NCBI GenBank assembly: GCA_031383405.1
Contig: JANMZO010000067.1
Location: forward strand, 1-22,415
Origin: JANMZO01 sp031383405
GTDB lineage: Bacteria > Actinomycetota > Acidimicrobiia > Acidimicrobiales > JANYDT01
DNA: 22,415 nt
Reading direction: 5' to 3'
Part shown: piece by piece, positions 8,891-16,250 of the stretch
Layout: every line of letters starts with the position of its first letter
How positions within the stretch are numbered: the stretch's first letter is position 1
Notes under the pieces: generated by a model
What the model was told of the DNA's origin: nothing
Database searches by the model: none
The model's input: the letters and a program-made list of their open reading frames with translations, nothing else
Translations under genes and position numbers: made by a program

Positions 8891-9243
8891 TCACCTCTCA
8901 GACGCTTTCGAGCGGAAAGGTGTTGCTCACCGCCAACAATGTGGGGAGTGAGGAACATGAATTGGTGCTTGTGAAAGCGTCTGCCGTTTCCGACCTACCC
9001 ACCAAAGCTGACGGATCCGTCGACGAAGACAAGATTGCCGAAACCAACAAGGTCGGCGAAATCGCCCACGTGATGTCCCACGAGACCCAGTCGAGCACGT
9101 TCCAGCTCGAGCCGGGGACGTACGTGGCGTTTTGCAACCTCATCGACCAGAAGATGGGTAGCGGTTCGATGATGAACGGAGACATGAACGGCGGGCACGT
9201 GCATTTCGCTCGCGGCATGTATCAGTTGATCGTCGTCAAGTAG
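8881..9243 (+). pseudogene. cupredoxin (plastocyanin-like) lacking its 5' end
   Basis: From about 8884 the frame reads IKLTSQTLSSGKVLL and then NNVGSEEHELVLVKA, the usual second and third strands of a secreted cupredoxin, and runs to TAG 9241-9243. All four type-1 copper ligands can be placed: His in EEHEL (codon 8956-8958), Cys in VAFCNL, His in HVHF and Met in ARGMYQ. Between the Cys and the second His is an unusual Met/Gly-rich insert (MGSGSMMNGDMNGG); the family normally has a short loop such as CNLPGHYAAGM. The signal peptide and first strand are missing because the frame runs into the opposite-strand SHOCT remnant. The only in-frame start is a GTG at 8920 that would cut into the fold and has no Shine-Dalgarno. 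A fragment of a heavy-metal P-type ATPase follows, so this was probably a copper-handling locus. Confidence 0.6.
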
Positions 9244-9546
9244 GTGCAGCCGCAACCGCGTGCAACGAAGAGCATGCCTGCTCGAAACCTGCCGTGGCTG
9301 TCGCCGCTGCTGCACGGGTGCTGACCCCTATGAAATTCCTTATGACCACTCCCACACTCTCAACCGACGATGACCGCCAACGCCGGCCTCATTCGCGAAC
9401 GCACGCTCTACGACAACGGAGCTGCTGAAGCACACCCGACACTCACGGTCGCCCGACGCGACGCCCACGACACCTGTCACCGCGCAGCCGACATCAGCGC
9501 GTTCGGGGTCCTGCTTGCTCCGGGCCACTTGAGTCGGGCATGACTG

Positions 9547-10083
9547 ATGCGAACTGACGTCGGCCACGACATGGCGATGGACGATGCCGATCACCCCGAA
9601 CATGTGCGGACCCCCGGAGACGGACCACGCCCAAGGACACGGGATGGACCACGCGGCGATGTTCCGTCGCAAGTTCTGGATCAGTCTGATCCTCACCATC
9701 CCGGCTGTCGTGTACAGCTCGATGGTCCAGGAGTGGTTGCAGTACACGGCCCCGACGTTCACCGGGCACACCTTCGTCGCCCCGCTCTTTGGGACCCTCA
9801 CATTCCTGTGGGGTGGACCGGTGTTCCTCCGTGGCGGGTGGAGCGAACTGCGCGACCGCAAGCCCGGGATGATGCTGCTGATCTCGATGGGGCTCTCGGT
9901 TGCGCCACGCTCGTCACGATCATGCTGCTCGGTCACTGGCTCGAGATGCGCGCCATCGGAAAAGCCGACGGGGCGCTTGCAGCGCTCGCCGCGCTCCTCC
10001 CCGACGAAGCCGAACGGGTCGATGGCGACACGGTCAATTCGCTGGCTCAGTGGCTGGTTCGGGTGGCGAGGGAGAAGCGCTCT
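9547..10083 (+). pseudogene. heavy-metal P-type ATPase (CopB-like) N-terminal remnant
   Basis: Two alternating frames encode the start of a copper-type P1B ATPase. The first frame has a Met/His-rich leader (GHDMAMDDADHPEH). After a frameshift near 9620 the second frame continues with HGMDHAAMFRRKFWISL, the helix LILTIPAVVYSSMVQEW and GMMLLISMGLSVA. Near 9900 about 20 residues are lost and the first frame resumes with TLVTIMLLGHWLEMRAIG and LAALLPDEAERVDGDTV. The sequence then degenerates and stops against the convergent ATPase gene at 10082. The phosphorylation (DKTGT), nucleotide-binding and metal-site (CPC/CPH) regions are all absent. Only about 170 of the usual 650-750 residues remain. Confidence 0.7.
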
Positions 10084-11320
10084 AGTCCGACCACAGCAAC
10101 TGCACCGGAATCGCCCACAGCCGATCACCAAGCGGCACGATTCGTTCGCCCAGGTACAAGACCACGCCCGCAGCGAACCGATCTCCGAGCTTTTCCTGCA
10201 ACAGCCGCAGGTTCTTGACATCCGATGTCGACACGGTCGACGACGCCTTCACCTCAACACCAGCGACGGTCCCGTCATCGCCCTCCAGTACGAGATCAAC
10301 CTCCGCCCCGTTGCGATCACGCCAGTGCCGAATCGTGGGCTGCCGATTCGACCAACCACGCTGCTTCACCAACTCCATCGTGACGAACGACTCCAACATC
10401 GGACCTGTCAACGCGCTCATCGGCGAAACCAATTCCTCCACGTTCCGACCCAGCAACGCACACGCCAACCCGGTGTCAGACAGCACCACCTTCGCATGGC
10501 ACTTCTCACGACTCGTCAAACTCGGCGTCCACGCCCGCACCCGAACAATGAGTCCAACCAACTCCAGCAACGCTAAATACCGACTCACCGTATCCGAACT
10601 CATCCGAGCGTCACCGGCCAAACGCGACGCCACCAACTCGCCAGATGTATTTGCCGCGATCAACCGCAACAACGTCGGCAACTCGTCGGCCTGCGTGATA
10701 GCCGACGCGCTCACCACGTCGCGCTCCACCACCGCACGCACGTAACTGCGATACCACCGCGTCGCCATCGCCGGTTCCACACCGATCAACTCAGGAAACC
10801 CACCACGCACCACTCGACCAAACAACTCCGCCCGCTCAAACCGTTCAAACCGCCGACGCACCAGCTCATCCGGATCATCCAGCAACGCATCAATGAACGA
10901 CTCACGCACCCCCAGCAACTCGCCCTGCGACAACGGCCACAAATCAAGAATCTCCGCACGACCAGCCAACGACTCCGATAGCTGCGGCACCGACAGAAAC
11001 CGCGTCGAACCCGCCAACACAAACTGGCCCTTACCCGCACGACGATCAACCACCGACTTCACCGCAAGAACAACCGCATCACCACCGCGCTGCACCTCAT
11101 CGAGCGCCGCCGGAAACGGACCCCGCTCAACAAAACCGTGCGGATCCAACACCGCCGCCGAACGCACCGACTCATCATCAAAACTCCAATACGACCCAGA
11201 CCCGTCGACGAGCTGCCTCACAAGCGTCGTCTTACCCGACTGTCGCGGCCCATTAATCACTGTCACCCGGAACGAACGCAACGATTCCTGAGCCACTCGC
11301 AACAAATTGCGCTCCAACAT
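10082..11320 (-). CDS. AAA ATPase with C-terminal DUF4143 domain, 412 aa
   Basis: Member of the AAA_14/DUF4143 family. Walker A GPRQSGKT is at residues 24-31 and Walker B AALDEV ends around residue 76 (Asp 74-Glu 75). A winged-helix-like middle (SSDTVSRYLALLELVGLI) follows, then a C-terminal domain with a nuclease-like pattern: the Glu-Val-Asp of GAEVDLVLE, then GVEVKAS. Family function is unsettled, although links to mobile elements and defence are often suggested. I chose the ATG at 11320 (MLERNLLR is the usual opening). A second in-frame ATG at 11350 would add ten residues and lies inside the upstream repeat array. A TAGCAT box 8 nt before ATG 11320 fits a leaderless promoter. The 3' end abuts the broken P-type ATPase. 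The gene itself looks intact. Confidence 0.85.
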   Translation of the reverse strand: MLERNLLRVAQESLRSFRVTVINGPRQSGKTTLVRQLVDGSGSYWSFDDESVRSAAVLDPHGFVERGPFPAALDEVQRGGDAVVLAVKSVVDRRAGKGQFVLAGSTRFLSVPQLSESLAGRAEILDLWPLSQGELLGVRESFIDALLDDPDELVRRRFERFERAELFGRVVRGGFPELIGVEPAMATRWYRSYVRAVVERDVVSASAITQADELPTLLRLIAANTSGELVASRLAGDARMSSDTVSRYLALLELVGLIVRVRAWTPSLTSREKCHAKVVLSDTGLACALLGRNVEELVSPMSALTGPMLESFVTMELVKQRGWSNRQPTIRHWRDRNGAEVDLVLEGDDGTVAGVEVKASSTVSTSDVKNLRLLQEKLGDRFAAGVVLYLGERIVPLGDRLWAIPVQLLWSD

Positions 11321-11328
11321 AGATCTAG

Positions 11329-11334
11329 ATGCTA
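11329..11334 (-). promoter_or_regulatory. possible -10 box (TAGCAT) of the AAA/DUF4143 gene
   Basis: Reading the reverse strand, TAGCAT fits TANNNT and lies 8 nt before ATG 11320. The first copy of the 22-bp-spaced repeat begins at the next base, so the array covers the -10 to about -90 region. The position supports the shorter start and suggests that the repeats control this promoter. Confidence 0.35.
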
Positions 11335-11412
11335 GCGGAAAACGCTGCATTGTGATGCGTAAAACGCTGAAGATTGCTGCGGAAATCGCTACACACTTGC
11401 GAGCGAAACGCT
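11335..11412. repeat. four 12-bp repeats at exact 22-bp spacing upstream of the AAA gene
   Basis: GCGGAAAACGCT (11335), GCGTAAAACGCT (11357), GCGGAAATCGCT (11379) and GAGCGAAACGCT (11401) start exactly 22 bp apart, which is two helical turns. Each has a partly symmetric core, AGCG or GCG followed by an A-rich centre and CGCT. The DNA between copies is not conserved, so this is not a CRISPR or simple tandem duplication. Its place directly upstream of the ATPase start makes it look like an operator for cooperative binding. Confidence 0.65.
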
Positions 11413-11754
11413 CCCCGTTCTTCCGACTCAGGATGTTCGTTCGGTGCGCTTCCCGGACCGGTGGTCGCTACCCACGGCTGACCCACCGGACGCGGAAAGG
11501 GCGCACAACCGCTCGGAGCCTGTGCGAACTGCGGTCGGGAACCCGCACCCAGTCCCGCTGAACAGCACTAATGGTAGGACGCGATGTCGGATTGGCCGGG
11601 GCGGGGTCGTCATTCCCCCCTCCCAGGTCGGTCAGCGAAGCACGCCCTGCGAATTGGCGGCAGGCCGCAGGCCGCAGTCCATCCCAATCGCAACTTCTCA
11701 CGGCAGCCGCCTATCGCAGCGGAGACCGACGTAACCCTCGTTCGCGGTCTCGGG
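11413..11754. other. intergenic stretch without supported gene
   Basis: About 340 bases between the 22-bp repeat array and the end of the toxin gene. Several frames are open on both strands, but none has protein-like composition, a credible start or a recognisable motif. I looked for a tRNA around the GGTTCCCG at about 11538 on the reverse strand and found no pairing T arm. A GCAGGCCGCAGGCCGCAG repeat occurs at 11663-11680. Confidence 0.4.
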
Positions 11755-12045
11755 TCAGGGACGCTCGAAGACCGCGTGCGTACCAACTCTGCGCCATACG
11801 ACGTGGGTTTGACCATGGACGACCTTGGGTGCGTACTCGAACGTGGCCCGACCATCTGGGGCCCAGGTCATCTCGAAGATGCCCGATGCACCCTGGATAC
11901 CTTTCACGCGCAGGCCGTTGCTGAACCCGCCGCCCTGTAGATCGTCGACGAACTGCTGCACGGCGACGAGGAACGCCGCCTGCTGGCTCCGAGTGAGTCG
12001 TTCGAAGTCGGCCCGAAACCGGGCGAGCCAGCCGTAGGTGGGCAC
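11755..12045 (-). CDS. RelE/ParE-like toxin, 96 aa
   Basis: Probable toxin of a type II toxin-antitoxin pair. The start GTG at 12045 (VPTYGWLARFRADFERL) gives 96 residues, the normal size. The frame is open further upstream, but that part lies inside the antitoxin gene. Two N-terminal helices (FRADFERLTRSQQAAFLVAVQQF) are followed by a beta-sheet and the C-terminal pattern HVVWRRVGTHAVFERP, which resembles RelE/ParE-superfamily ends (VWRRIGTHDIF type). Proteins of this fold act as mRNA endonucleases in the ribosome or as gyrase poisons, and the sequence does not decide which. The gene begins 5 nt after the antitoxin stop, so the two are translated together. Confidence 0.7.
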   Translation of the reverse strand: MPTYGWLARFRADFERLTRSQQAAFLVAVQQFVDDLQGGGFSNGLRVKGIQGASGIFEMTWAPDGRATFEYAPKVVHGQTHVVWRRVGTHAVFERP

Positions 12046-12050
12046 GCTAA

Positions 12051-12374
12051 TCAGCGCTTGCGGCGCGGCTTCACCGGCTTCGCCGGCTTCACCGTCTTCG
12101 GAGTCGCCCGCAGTCCGGCGATCAACGCTTCGCCCGAGTCGAAGTTCTCCAGTCGTCCGGCGGCCCGGTCGGCATCGGCCTCGCGCTCGGCGTCCTGCCA
12201 GCTCGGGTTCCAGAACCACGCCTGTGTCGCATCGATCAGCTTCTGGGGGCGGAGCAAGATGCCGTCCGGCGTGATCTCCGCCTCAAGGAGGTCGCCCTCT
12301 TCGAGGCGCGCAGCCGATCGGATGTCCTCGGGCAACGTCAGCTGCCCCTTCGCCCGAAGTGTTGTTCGTGCCAT
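12051..12374 (-). CDS. AbrB/MazE-type antitoxin, 107 aa
   Basis: Residues 1-47 (TTLRAKGQLTLPEDIR, then GDLLEAEITPDGILLRP) are an AbrB/SpoVT swapped-hairpin DNA-binding domain. The remainder is acidic and helical (SWQDAEREADADRAAGRLENF), as expected for a toxin-neutralising tail, and the last 20 residues are Lys/Pro/Arg-rich. It is the first gene of the pair, with the toxin 5 nt downstream, and such antitoxins usually repress their own promoter. The TATGAT box 6 nt before the ATG points to a leaderless transcript, and GTCGGAA repeats at 12397-12411 could be its operator. Confidence 0.8.
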   Translation of the reverse strand: MARTTLRAKGQLTLPEDIRSAARLEEGDLLEAEITPDGILLRPQKLIDATQAWFWNPSWQDAEREADADRAAGRLENFDSGEALIAGLRATPKTVKPAKPVKPRRKR

Positions 12375-12380
12375 CCACCA

Positions 12381-12411
12381 ATCATAACATCCAACTGTCG
12401 GAAAGTCGGAA
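12381..12411 (-). promoter_or_regulatory. promoter and possible operator of the antitoxin-toxin operon
   Basis: On the reverse strand a near-consensus -10 TATGAT (12381-12386) ends 6 nt before the ATG at 12374, so transcription probably starts at the start codon. Upstream lies a direct repeat of TTCCGAC with 8-bp period (GTCGGAAA then GTCGGAAT on the plus strand, 12397-12412). It overlaps the place where a -35 would be and may be an autorepression site. Confidence 0.5.
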
Positions 12412-12519
12412 TTTCGGATCGGTCACCACCGCCGCCATACCGAGGACACGAACTTCAATCGATCGAGCACATGTGCCAAATCCCGGAGACGCGCGTGATC
12501 TCGCGCTCACCGGCGCGCG

Positions 12520-12692
12520 TGAAGCCGATGTGGAGGCTTCCAGCCACTGTCCCCCGACAACTCGCCATCACCTGCATCGCAGCAATGGAAGGGGCCATCA
12601 TCCTCAGCCGGGCCGAACGCAGCCTCTCGCCATTCAACGATGTCGCCAACCACCTCCGAACCACCGCACGACAGACATCGACGGAGAGCTGA
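12520..12692 (+). pseudogene. TetR-family regulator, C-terminal remnant
   Basis: From 12561 the frame reads LAITCIAAMEGAIILSRAER and SLSPFNDVANHLRTTA, which matches the last two helices of TetR-type ligand domains (A-x-A-A-x-E-G-A-x-x-L-x-R-A-x-R-S-x-x-P-x-x-x-V). The helix-turn-helix and most of the ligand-binding domain are not present upstream in any frame. The piece ends at TGA 12690-12692. Confidence 0.5.
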
Positions 12693-12796
12693 TTCGACGG
12701 AGCCACAACGGAGATGCACATCGGGAAACATCTCATCCGTTCCCACCCAGCCCGCCATGACCGAATGCCCACGCCACCAGCAAAGAGGCCGAGACG

Positions 12797-13166
12797 ATGA
12801 AGCGGGACCCCGCAGTGATCGATGAACTGACCGTCCACCCCGGACACCCCGCACGTCTCGGCAAAGCGCAGCACCGAAGCGACCACGACCGACTGGCTGC
12901 GGGCCGCAGTGAAGAAATGCAAACCCCACGCCAAGGACCGGCTCGACCCGCTCGCCGAACGCGCACATTGGTTCGAGTATCAGGCCGCCTACGAAGAAGC
13001 CCTCACCGCCACCGCCACCGCCACCTCCACCAGGTGGGCCCCGTGGCACGTCGTGCCCGCCGACCACAAGTACGCCCTCCGAGCTCGCGAAAGCGGGCGG
13101 CCGGGGGATGGGCGAACCCGATCCCCGACCGCCCATGAGAGGCTGTCAGCCGACTTTGGCCGTTAG
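12797..13166 (+). pseudogene. ppk2: polyphosphate kinase 2 remnant (N- and C-terminal ends only)
   Basis: The ATG at 12797 opens with MKRDPAVIDELTVHPGHPARLG, similar to the N-terminal extension of PPK2 enzymes (L-x-V-x-P-G-x-x-x-x-L). A frameshift near 12862-12867 leads to a frame with KDRLDPLAERAHWFEYQ, AAYEEAL and STRWAPWHVVPADHKY, which matches the PPK2 C-terminus (D-L-E-x-x-x-x-W-x-x-Y-x-x-A-Y-E-E-A-L and APWyvVPADxK). The whole kinase core, including Walker A and B and the lid, is missing between the two, about 170-200 residues by comparison with the family. A low-complexity run TATATATS lies in the remaining part. The gene cannot make active enzyme. Confidence 0.6.
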
Positions 13167-14650
13167 CTGACGTTGGCTGTGAGCGTGAGCGATGCGTTGA
13201 GCGTTCCGCTCGACGTAGCGACAATCACCTGTTGGGGTGAGGCTGCGGCGCCAGCAGGGACCGTCATCGTGAGGCGGAATGTGTTCGGTCCGGTCAGGTT
13301 GTAGGTCACGACCCAACCGGTGGGGACGATGGTCTGTACGGCGATGGCGTTGGCGAATCCTCCGGTCGGGAGTACCTCGATGTCAACGGAGGTCGCGGTG
13401 CCTCTCGGAGCGCCGAACACGCCCGCCGATGCCCGGAGACCGTAGCCTGTTACCTGTCCCGAAACCGGGGTCACCTTGGTGACGGTGAAGACGAATGCTG
13501 TGGCGTTCGCTGGCGGCGAGGTGGTCGACGGGGGTGGCGTCGTCGCCGAGAGAACGGTAAGCGTCGCGTTGGTCTTCGATTCGACCCCGCCTCGAGAGGC
13601 GACGAACGCAAAGAGGTAGGCACCCGGCTTGAGGCTTGGCGACACAGCAACGTTGGCTAAGGCCAGACCCGCAACCGGGTTGGCGGGGAACGTGACCGTT
13701 ACGCCGAGCGGAAGCCCTTCGGCCCGGAGCGTGACCGGCCGAGCGGGATCGTCGAGCGACCGGGCATCGAGCAGGAACACACCGACGGTGCCAGCGGGGA
13801 CAGCCGGCGAGGACTGCACCGAGACCTGGGGTCGGGGGGAACCGATCCGAACAATCAGGCCGGCATCTGCGGTATCCGTAGTGGACCGACCACTGATCCG
13901 AACCTGATAATCACCGGGCGCGGTTGCACTCGGAATTGACAGGAGAAGCGTGGTGTTCGCGTCGGGGGTCGGGTTGGTGGGAATGAACGCAGCACGCCAG
14001 CCTGACGGCATCGAGTCGACCAGCATCTGAACCTGACCTCGCCAACCGTTGCGAACGATGTCGATGGAAAACGAGGTACTGCTCCCGGCTTGGGCCGGTT
14101 GAACGAGTGTGCCCGGACGCAGGGTGACCGGCTGCGGCGCCGCGCTTGCGGTAGGGACGGTGGTTACCGACGTCGCAGGCTTCGTGGTCGTGGATGCGGG
14201 GGTCGGGACGGTACCGCCGCGAGCGTGAACCCCCAGTGCAAAGGGAACAGAGCGCCGTGAGCTTCCTGAACTCAACGTCAAGTACATCTGACTGGTCCGG
14301 CTAGCGACCGAATCGGCCGCCTGGAGGGTCAAAACACACTTGGTGGAGGTCGGACACGCAAAGCCGGCCGAAACGCCCACAGGCAGAGCGGTCGTTGACC
14401 ACTTCACCGCAGGGCGCCTCGATCGGAAATTCGCGACAACGTCGACGGTACCCCCGGCGTCGAGGTCGACGCCATCGGGCGTAAGCGTGAAGGTCGGAAT
14501 CGTGGCGGCACTCGCGGCGGGTGCCTGCGTGAGTGTCTCACCGGCCATCATGAGCGCAATTCCAACACCGACGGCGAGCGCCATACGGCGACGCTTCGGA
14601 CCACAGCGCTGGGGGTCGATCTGCAGCGGCTTCATTATGCTATTCATCAT
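13163..14650 (-). CDS. secreted beta-sandwich repeat protein, 495 aa
   Basis: I do not recognise a named family. With the start ATG at 14650 (GAGAAAG 7 nt upstream), the protein begins with a basic stretch GPKRRR, a hydrophobic core MALAVGVGIALMMAG and a likely cleavage site after APAASA (about residue 48). The longer frame to 14764 only adds an unlikely leader. The mature part holds about four similar beta-rich units marked by LPVGVSAGF, MPSGWRAAF, LPLGVTVTF and VPTGWVVTY, each followed by a PGxY/PAG turn and an alternating Thr/Val strand. They resemble Ig-like or NEW3-type domains. Two Thr/Pro/Ser linkers (about 148-170 and 363-380) separate them. No LPXTG or membrane anchor is seen, so it is probably released or loosely bound to the surface. 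Neighbours give no functional clue. Confidence 0.75.
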   Translation of the reverse strand: MMNSIMKPLQIDPQRCGPKRRRMALAVGVGIALMMAGETLTQAPAASAATIPTFTLTPDGVDLDAGGTVDVVANFRSRRPAVKWSTTALPVGVSAGFACPTSTKCVLTLQAADSVASRTSQMYLTLSSGSSRRSVPFALGVHARGGTVPTPASTTTKPATSVTTVPTASAAPQPVTLRPGTLVQPAQAGSSTSFSIDIVRNGWRGQVQMLVDSMPSGWRAAFIPTNPTPDANTTLLLSIPSATAPGDYQVRISGRSTTDTADAGLIVRIGSPRPQVSVQSSPAVPAGTVGVFLLDARSLDDPARPVTLRAEGLPLGVTVTFPANPVAGLALANVAVSPSLKPGAYLFAFVASRGGVESKTNATLTVLSATTPPPSTTSPPANATAFVFTVTKVTPVSGQVTGYGLRASAGVFGAPRGTATSVDIEVLPTGGFANAIAVQTIVPTGWVVTYNLTGPNTFRLTMTVPAGAAASPQQVIVATSSGTLNASLTLTANVS

Positions 14651-14948
14651 TCGTGCACTTTCTCGGTGGCAAATGAACTCTCGGCTCCGCGGTCCTTCCA
14701 CACATTCAGGCGTGACAGTTCGCGGCATTAACGAACGGTGAATACCCAATCTGCAAAAACTCAAACATCGGCGTCCTGATGAAGATCAAGCCTTCCCGGT
14801 CCACAAATGGACACCTCGTTACACGTCGCGTCCAATCGGGCGCGTGGTTGCGGACCCAGACAAAGCTCGCCGGATCAGCCTCGCTCCGCCAGCGGATCAG
14901 ACCGAGTTACGAAGACCGGTCGCCAGCCCGTTGATCACCAGCGTCGCG
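14651..14948. other. intergenic stretch upstream of the secreted protein gene
   Basis: About 300 bases with no supported gene. It should contain the promoter of the secreted protein on the reverse strand, but I see no convincing -10/-35 pair. Open frames here have no recognisable content. The next recognisable sequence is the response-regulator fragment that starts after TAA 14949-14951. Confidence 0.4.
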
Positions 14949-14951
14949 TAA

Positions 14952-15062
14952 TGCGCGGCGATCCTGGACCTCCGCCTGCCCGACCTTCCCGGTGAAGACG
15001 TCGCCCGGGAACTACGCCGCGAGGGCACCGTACCGATCCTGATGCTCACTGCGAAGGCATCA
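14952..15062 (+). pseudogene. response-regulator receiver-domain fragment
   Basis: The frame reads AAILDLRLPDLPGEDVAREL and then TVPILMLTAKASER. This is the middle of a CheY-like receiver: the phospho-acceptor Asp (codon 14967-14969), the conserved Thr of MLTA and the following Lys. The first strands with the acidic pocket are missing (a stop lies just upstream), as are the last helix and the whole DNA-binding domain. Histidine-kinase sequence follows within a few bases, so a response regulator-kinase gene pair appears to have been collapsed by deletion. Confidence 0.6.
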
Positions 15063-15075
15063 GAACGGGGCAACG

Positions 15076-15473
15076 GTGACGCGTCTGCCCGGCGTCGCCC
15101 GGCACGAAGCGACCGGTGAACTCGGCGTCCTGGCGGCCACGTTCGACGAGATGGCCGAACGACTCCAAGCCCACGAACAGACACGACGCAACCTCACCGC
15201 CGATCTCGCCCACGAACTCCGCACACCCCTCACCCTTCTCCAAGGAAGCTGCGAAGAACTCATCGACGGCAACGTGCAACCCGACCTGGCCCGCTTCGTC
15301 GACCTGCACGACGACATCCTGCGCATGCGCAACCTCGTCGACGACCTCGCCACCCTCGCTGACGACGACGCCGCGACCACCGAAGGCACCACCAGCCACC
15401 AACCGATCGACCTTGCCGCAACTGCATCGATCGCCGCCGACCGTTCGCCTCCGACGCAGAGATCTGCGCTTGA
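15076..15473 (+). pseudogene. sensor histidine kinase fragment (HAMP + DHp)
   Basis: VARHEATGELGVLAATFDEM and AERLQ are the second half of a HAMP linker. The dimerisation/phosphotransfer domain follows with the phosphorylated His in ADLAHELRTPLTLLQG (codon 15211-15213) and its second helix ILRMRNLVDDLATLAD. Near 15443 a one-base shift leads to FASDAEICA and a stop at 15471-15473, so the ATP-binding domain (N, G1, G2 boxes) is absent. The sensor domain and membrane helices upstream are also absent. With the receiver fragment just before it, this is the remains of a two-component system. Confidence 0.65.
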
Positions 15474-15745
15474 TTCGATGACATCACCACGGAGCTCGAG
15501 CAGCTCCGCTCGTTCTACGCAGCGCCGAGCTGCATCCTTCCCGCCTTCGACGACGCCGGCACCCCGTTAGCAGTCGTCGCGCTCCTCGTCACCGACCAGG
15601 GCGCCGAGATCCGCCGCCTCTACGTCGTCCCCGGACAACGCACCGGCGGGCTCGGCGGGCGCCTCACCGAAACGCTTCCTGCGCAACCGCGGCCAGTCTC
15701 CACGAGTGGCCCTCGTTGCACACCCCAACAACCGTCCAGGACCCC
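15474..15745 (+). pseudogene. GNAT acetyltransferase fragment
   Basis: Directly after the kinase stop the frame reads FDDITTELEQLRSFYAAPS, then VVALLVTDQGAEIRRLYVVP and GQRTGGLGGRLTET. This is the core of a GNAT fold, with the acetyl-CoA pyrophosphate loop in the position Q/R-x-x-G-x-G/A (here QRTGGLG). After a frameshift near 15675 the rest continues as FLRNRGQSPRVALVAHPNNRPG, the usual penultimate strand and helix. The start codon and the C-terminal end are missing. The open frame runs on into the cytochrome b5 remnant, so the two genes are fused by a deletion near 15745. Confidence 0.55.
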
Positions 15746-16226
15746 GACCACTGTTCTGGCCCTGATCGCGACCACCACGTCCCCGATCGTCACGTCAGCA
15801 AGACCCACTGGTCCGGCACCCACTCGCCAGCCCACTTCCTCTCCGGACCCGCCCGGCCTGGCCGACGTGCGCACCGTGACTAGGCCAGCGTCACCCGCCA
15901 CCACGACACCGGCCCCGCAACCACCGGTCGTCACGTCACCACCCACCTCGACCACTCCGGTGACGCCTTCATTCACGCTCGCCGAACTCGCCCGGCACGC
16001 GACGATCGACGACTGATGGCTTCTCATCTCCGGGCGGCTCTACGACGTCACGACGTACACGAAGAGCCATCCAGGCGGTGCACGGACCATCACACCATGG
16101 TGCGGCAAAGAGTCAAGCGACGCCTTCGTCACAGAGGGCGGCAGAGGTGTTCACTCACCGTTTGCCCATTCCGACCTCGAGCGGTCCTACATCGGAACGC
16201 TGGCGGGCTTACGTTCCTCGGCTCCA
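15746..16226 (+). pseudogene. secreted cytochrome b5-like haem protein, interrupted by TGA
   Basis: The frame has a hydrophobic piece (VLALIATTTSPIVTSA) that may be the end of a signal peptide, then a long Thr/Pro/Ser linker, then FTLAELARHATIDD. A TGA at 16014-16016 follows. After it the same frame gives WLLISGRLYDVTTYTKSHPGG (written here as WLLISGRLYDV, TTYTK and SHPGG), the haem-binding HPGG at 16068-16079, and CGKESSDAFVTEGG, ending near YIGTLAG. This is the cytochrome b5 fold with the first haem-ligand His. The second ligand is probably the His of VHSPFAH. The TGA stands where bacterial members usually have Cys in a CW pair, so TGC to TGA is the simplest explanation. No start codon is present. 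Confidence 0.6.
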
Positions 16227-16250
16227 CGCCGCCGGCCGTGTCCCGAGCAG

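Noticed and set aside
8776..8958. 60-residue reverse-strand frame starting MFLTPHIVGG
   Set aside because: It overlaps the SHOCT remnant in a different frame and the cupredoxin on the other strand. Those two explain the sequence better.
9370..9543. 57-residue plus-strand frame starting MTANAGLIRERT
   Set aside because: No Shine-Dalgarno, no recognisable motif, and it lies between two remnants. It might be another fragment, but I cannot support it as a gene.
10215..10745. Plus-strand open frame opposite the AAA/DUF4143 gene
   Set aside because: Thr/Ser/Arg/Asn-rich antisense translation without domain features. The reverse-strand gene explains the openness.
11335..11412. CRISPR array or plasmid-type iterons
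   Set aside because: Only 12 bases are similar and the 10-bp gaps are too short for CRISPR spacers. No cas or rep gene is near. An operator fits better.
11530..11580. Possible tRNA around GGTTCCCG on the reverse strand
   Set aside because: The flanks do not form a five-base T stem with the invariant G53-C61 layout, and no acceptor or anticodon arm can be drawn.
16014..16016. Selenocysteine codon in the cytochrome b5 frame as a firm call
   Set aside because: No convincing SECIS-like hairpin was seen by eye just downstream, and the gene lacks its 5' end. It is kept only as a question in the findings.
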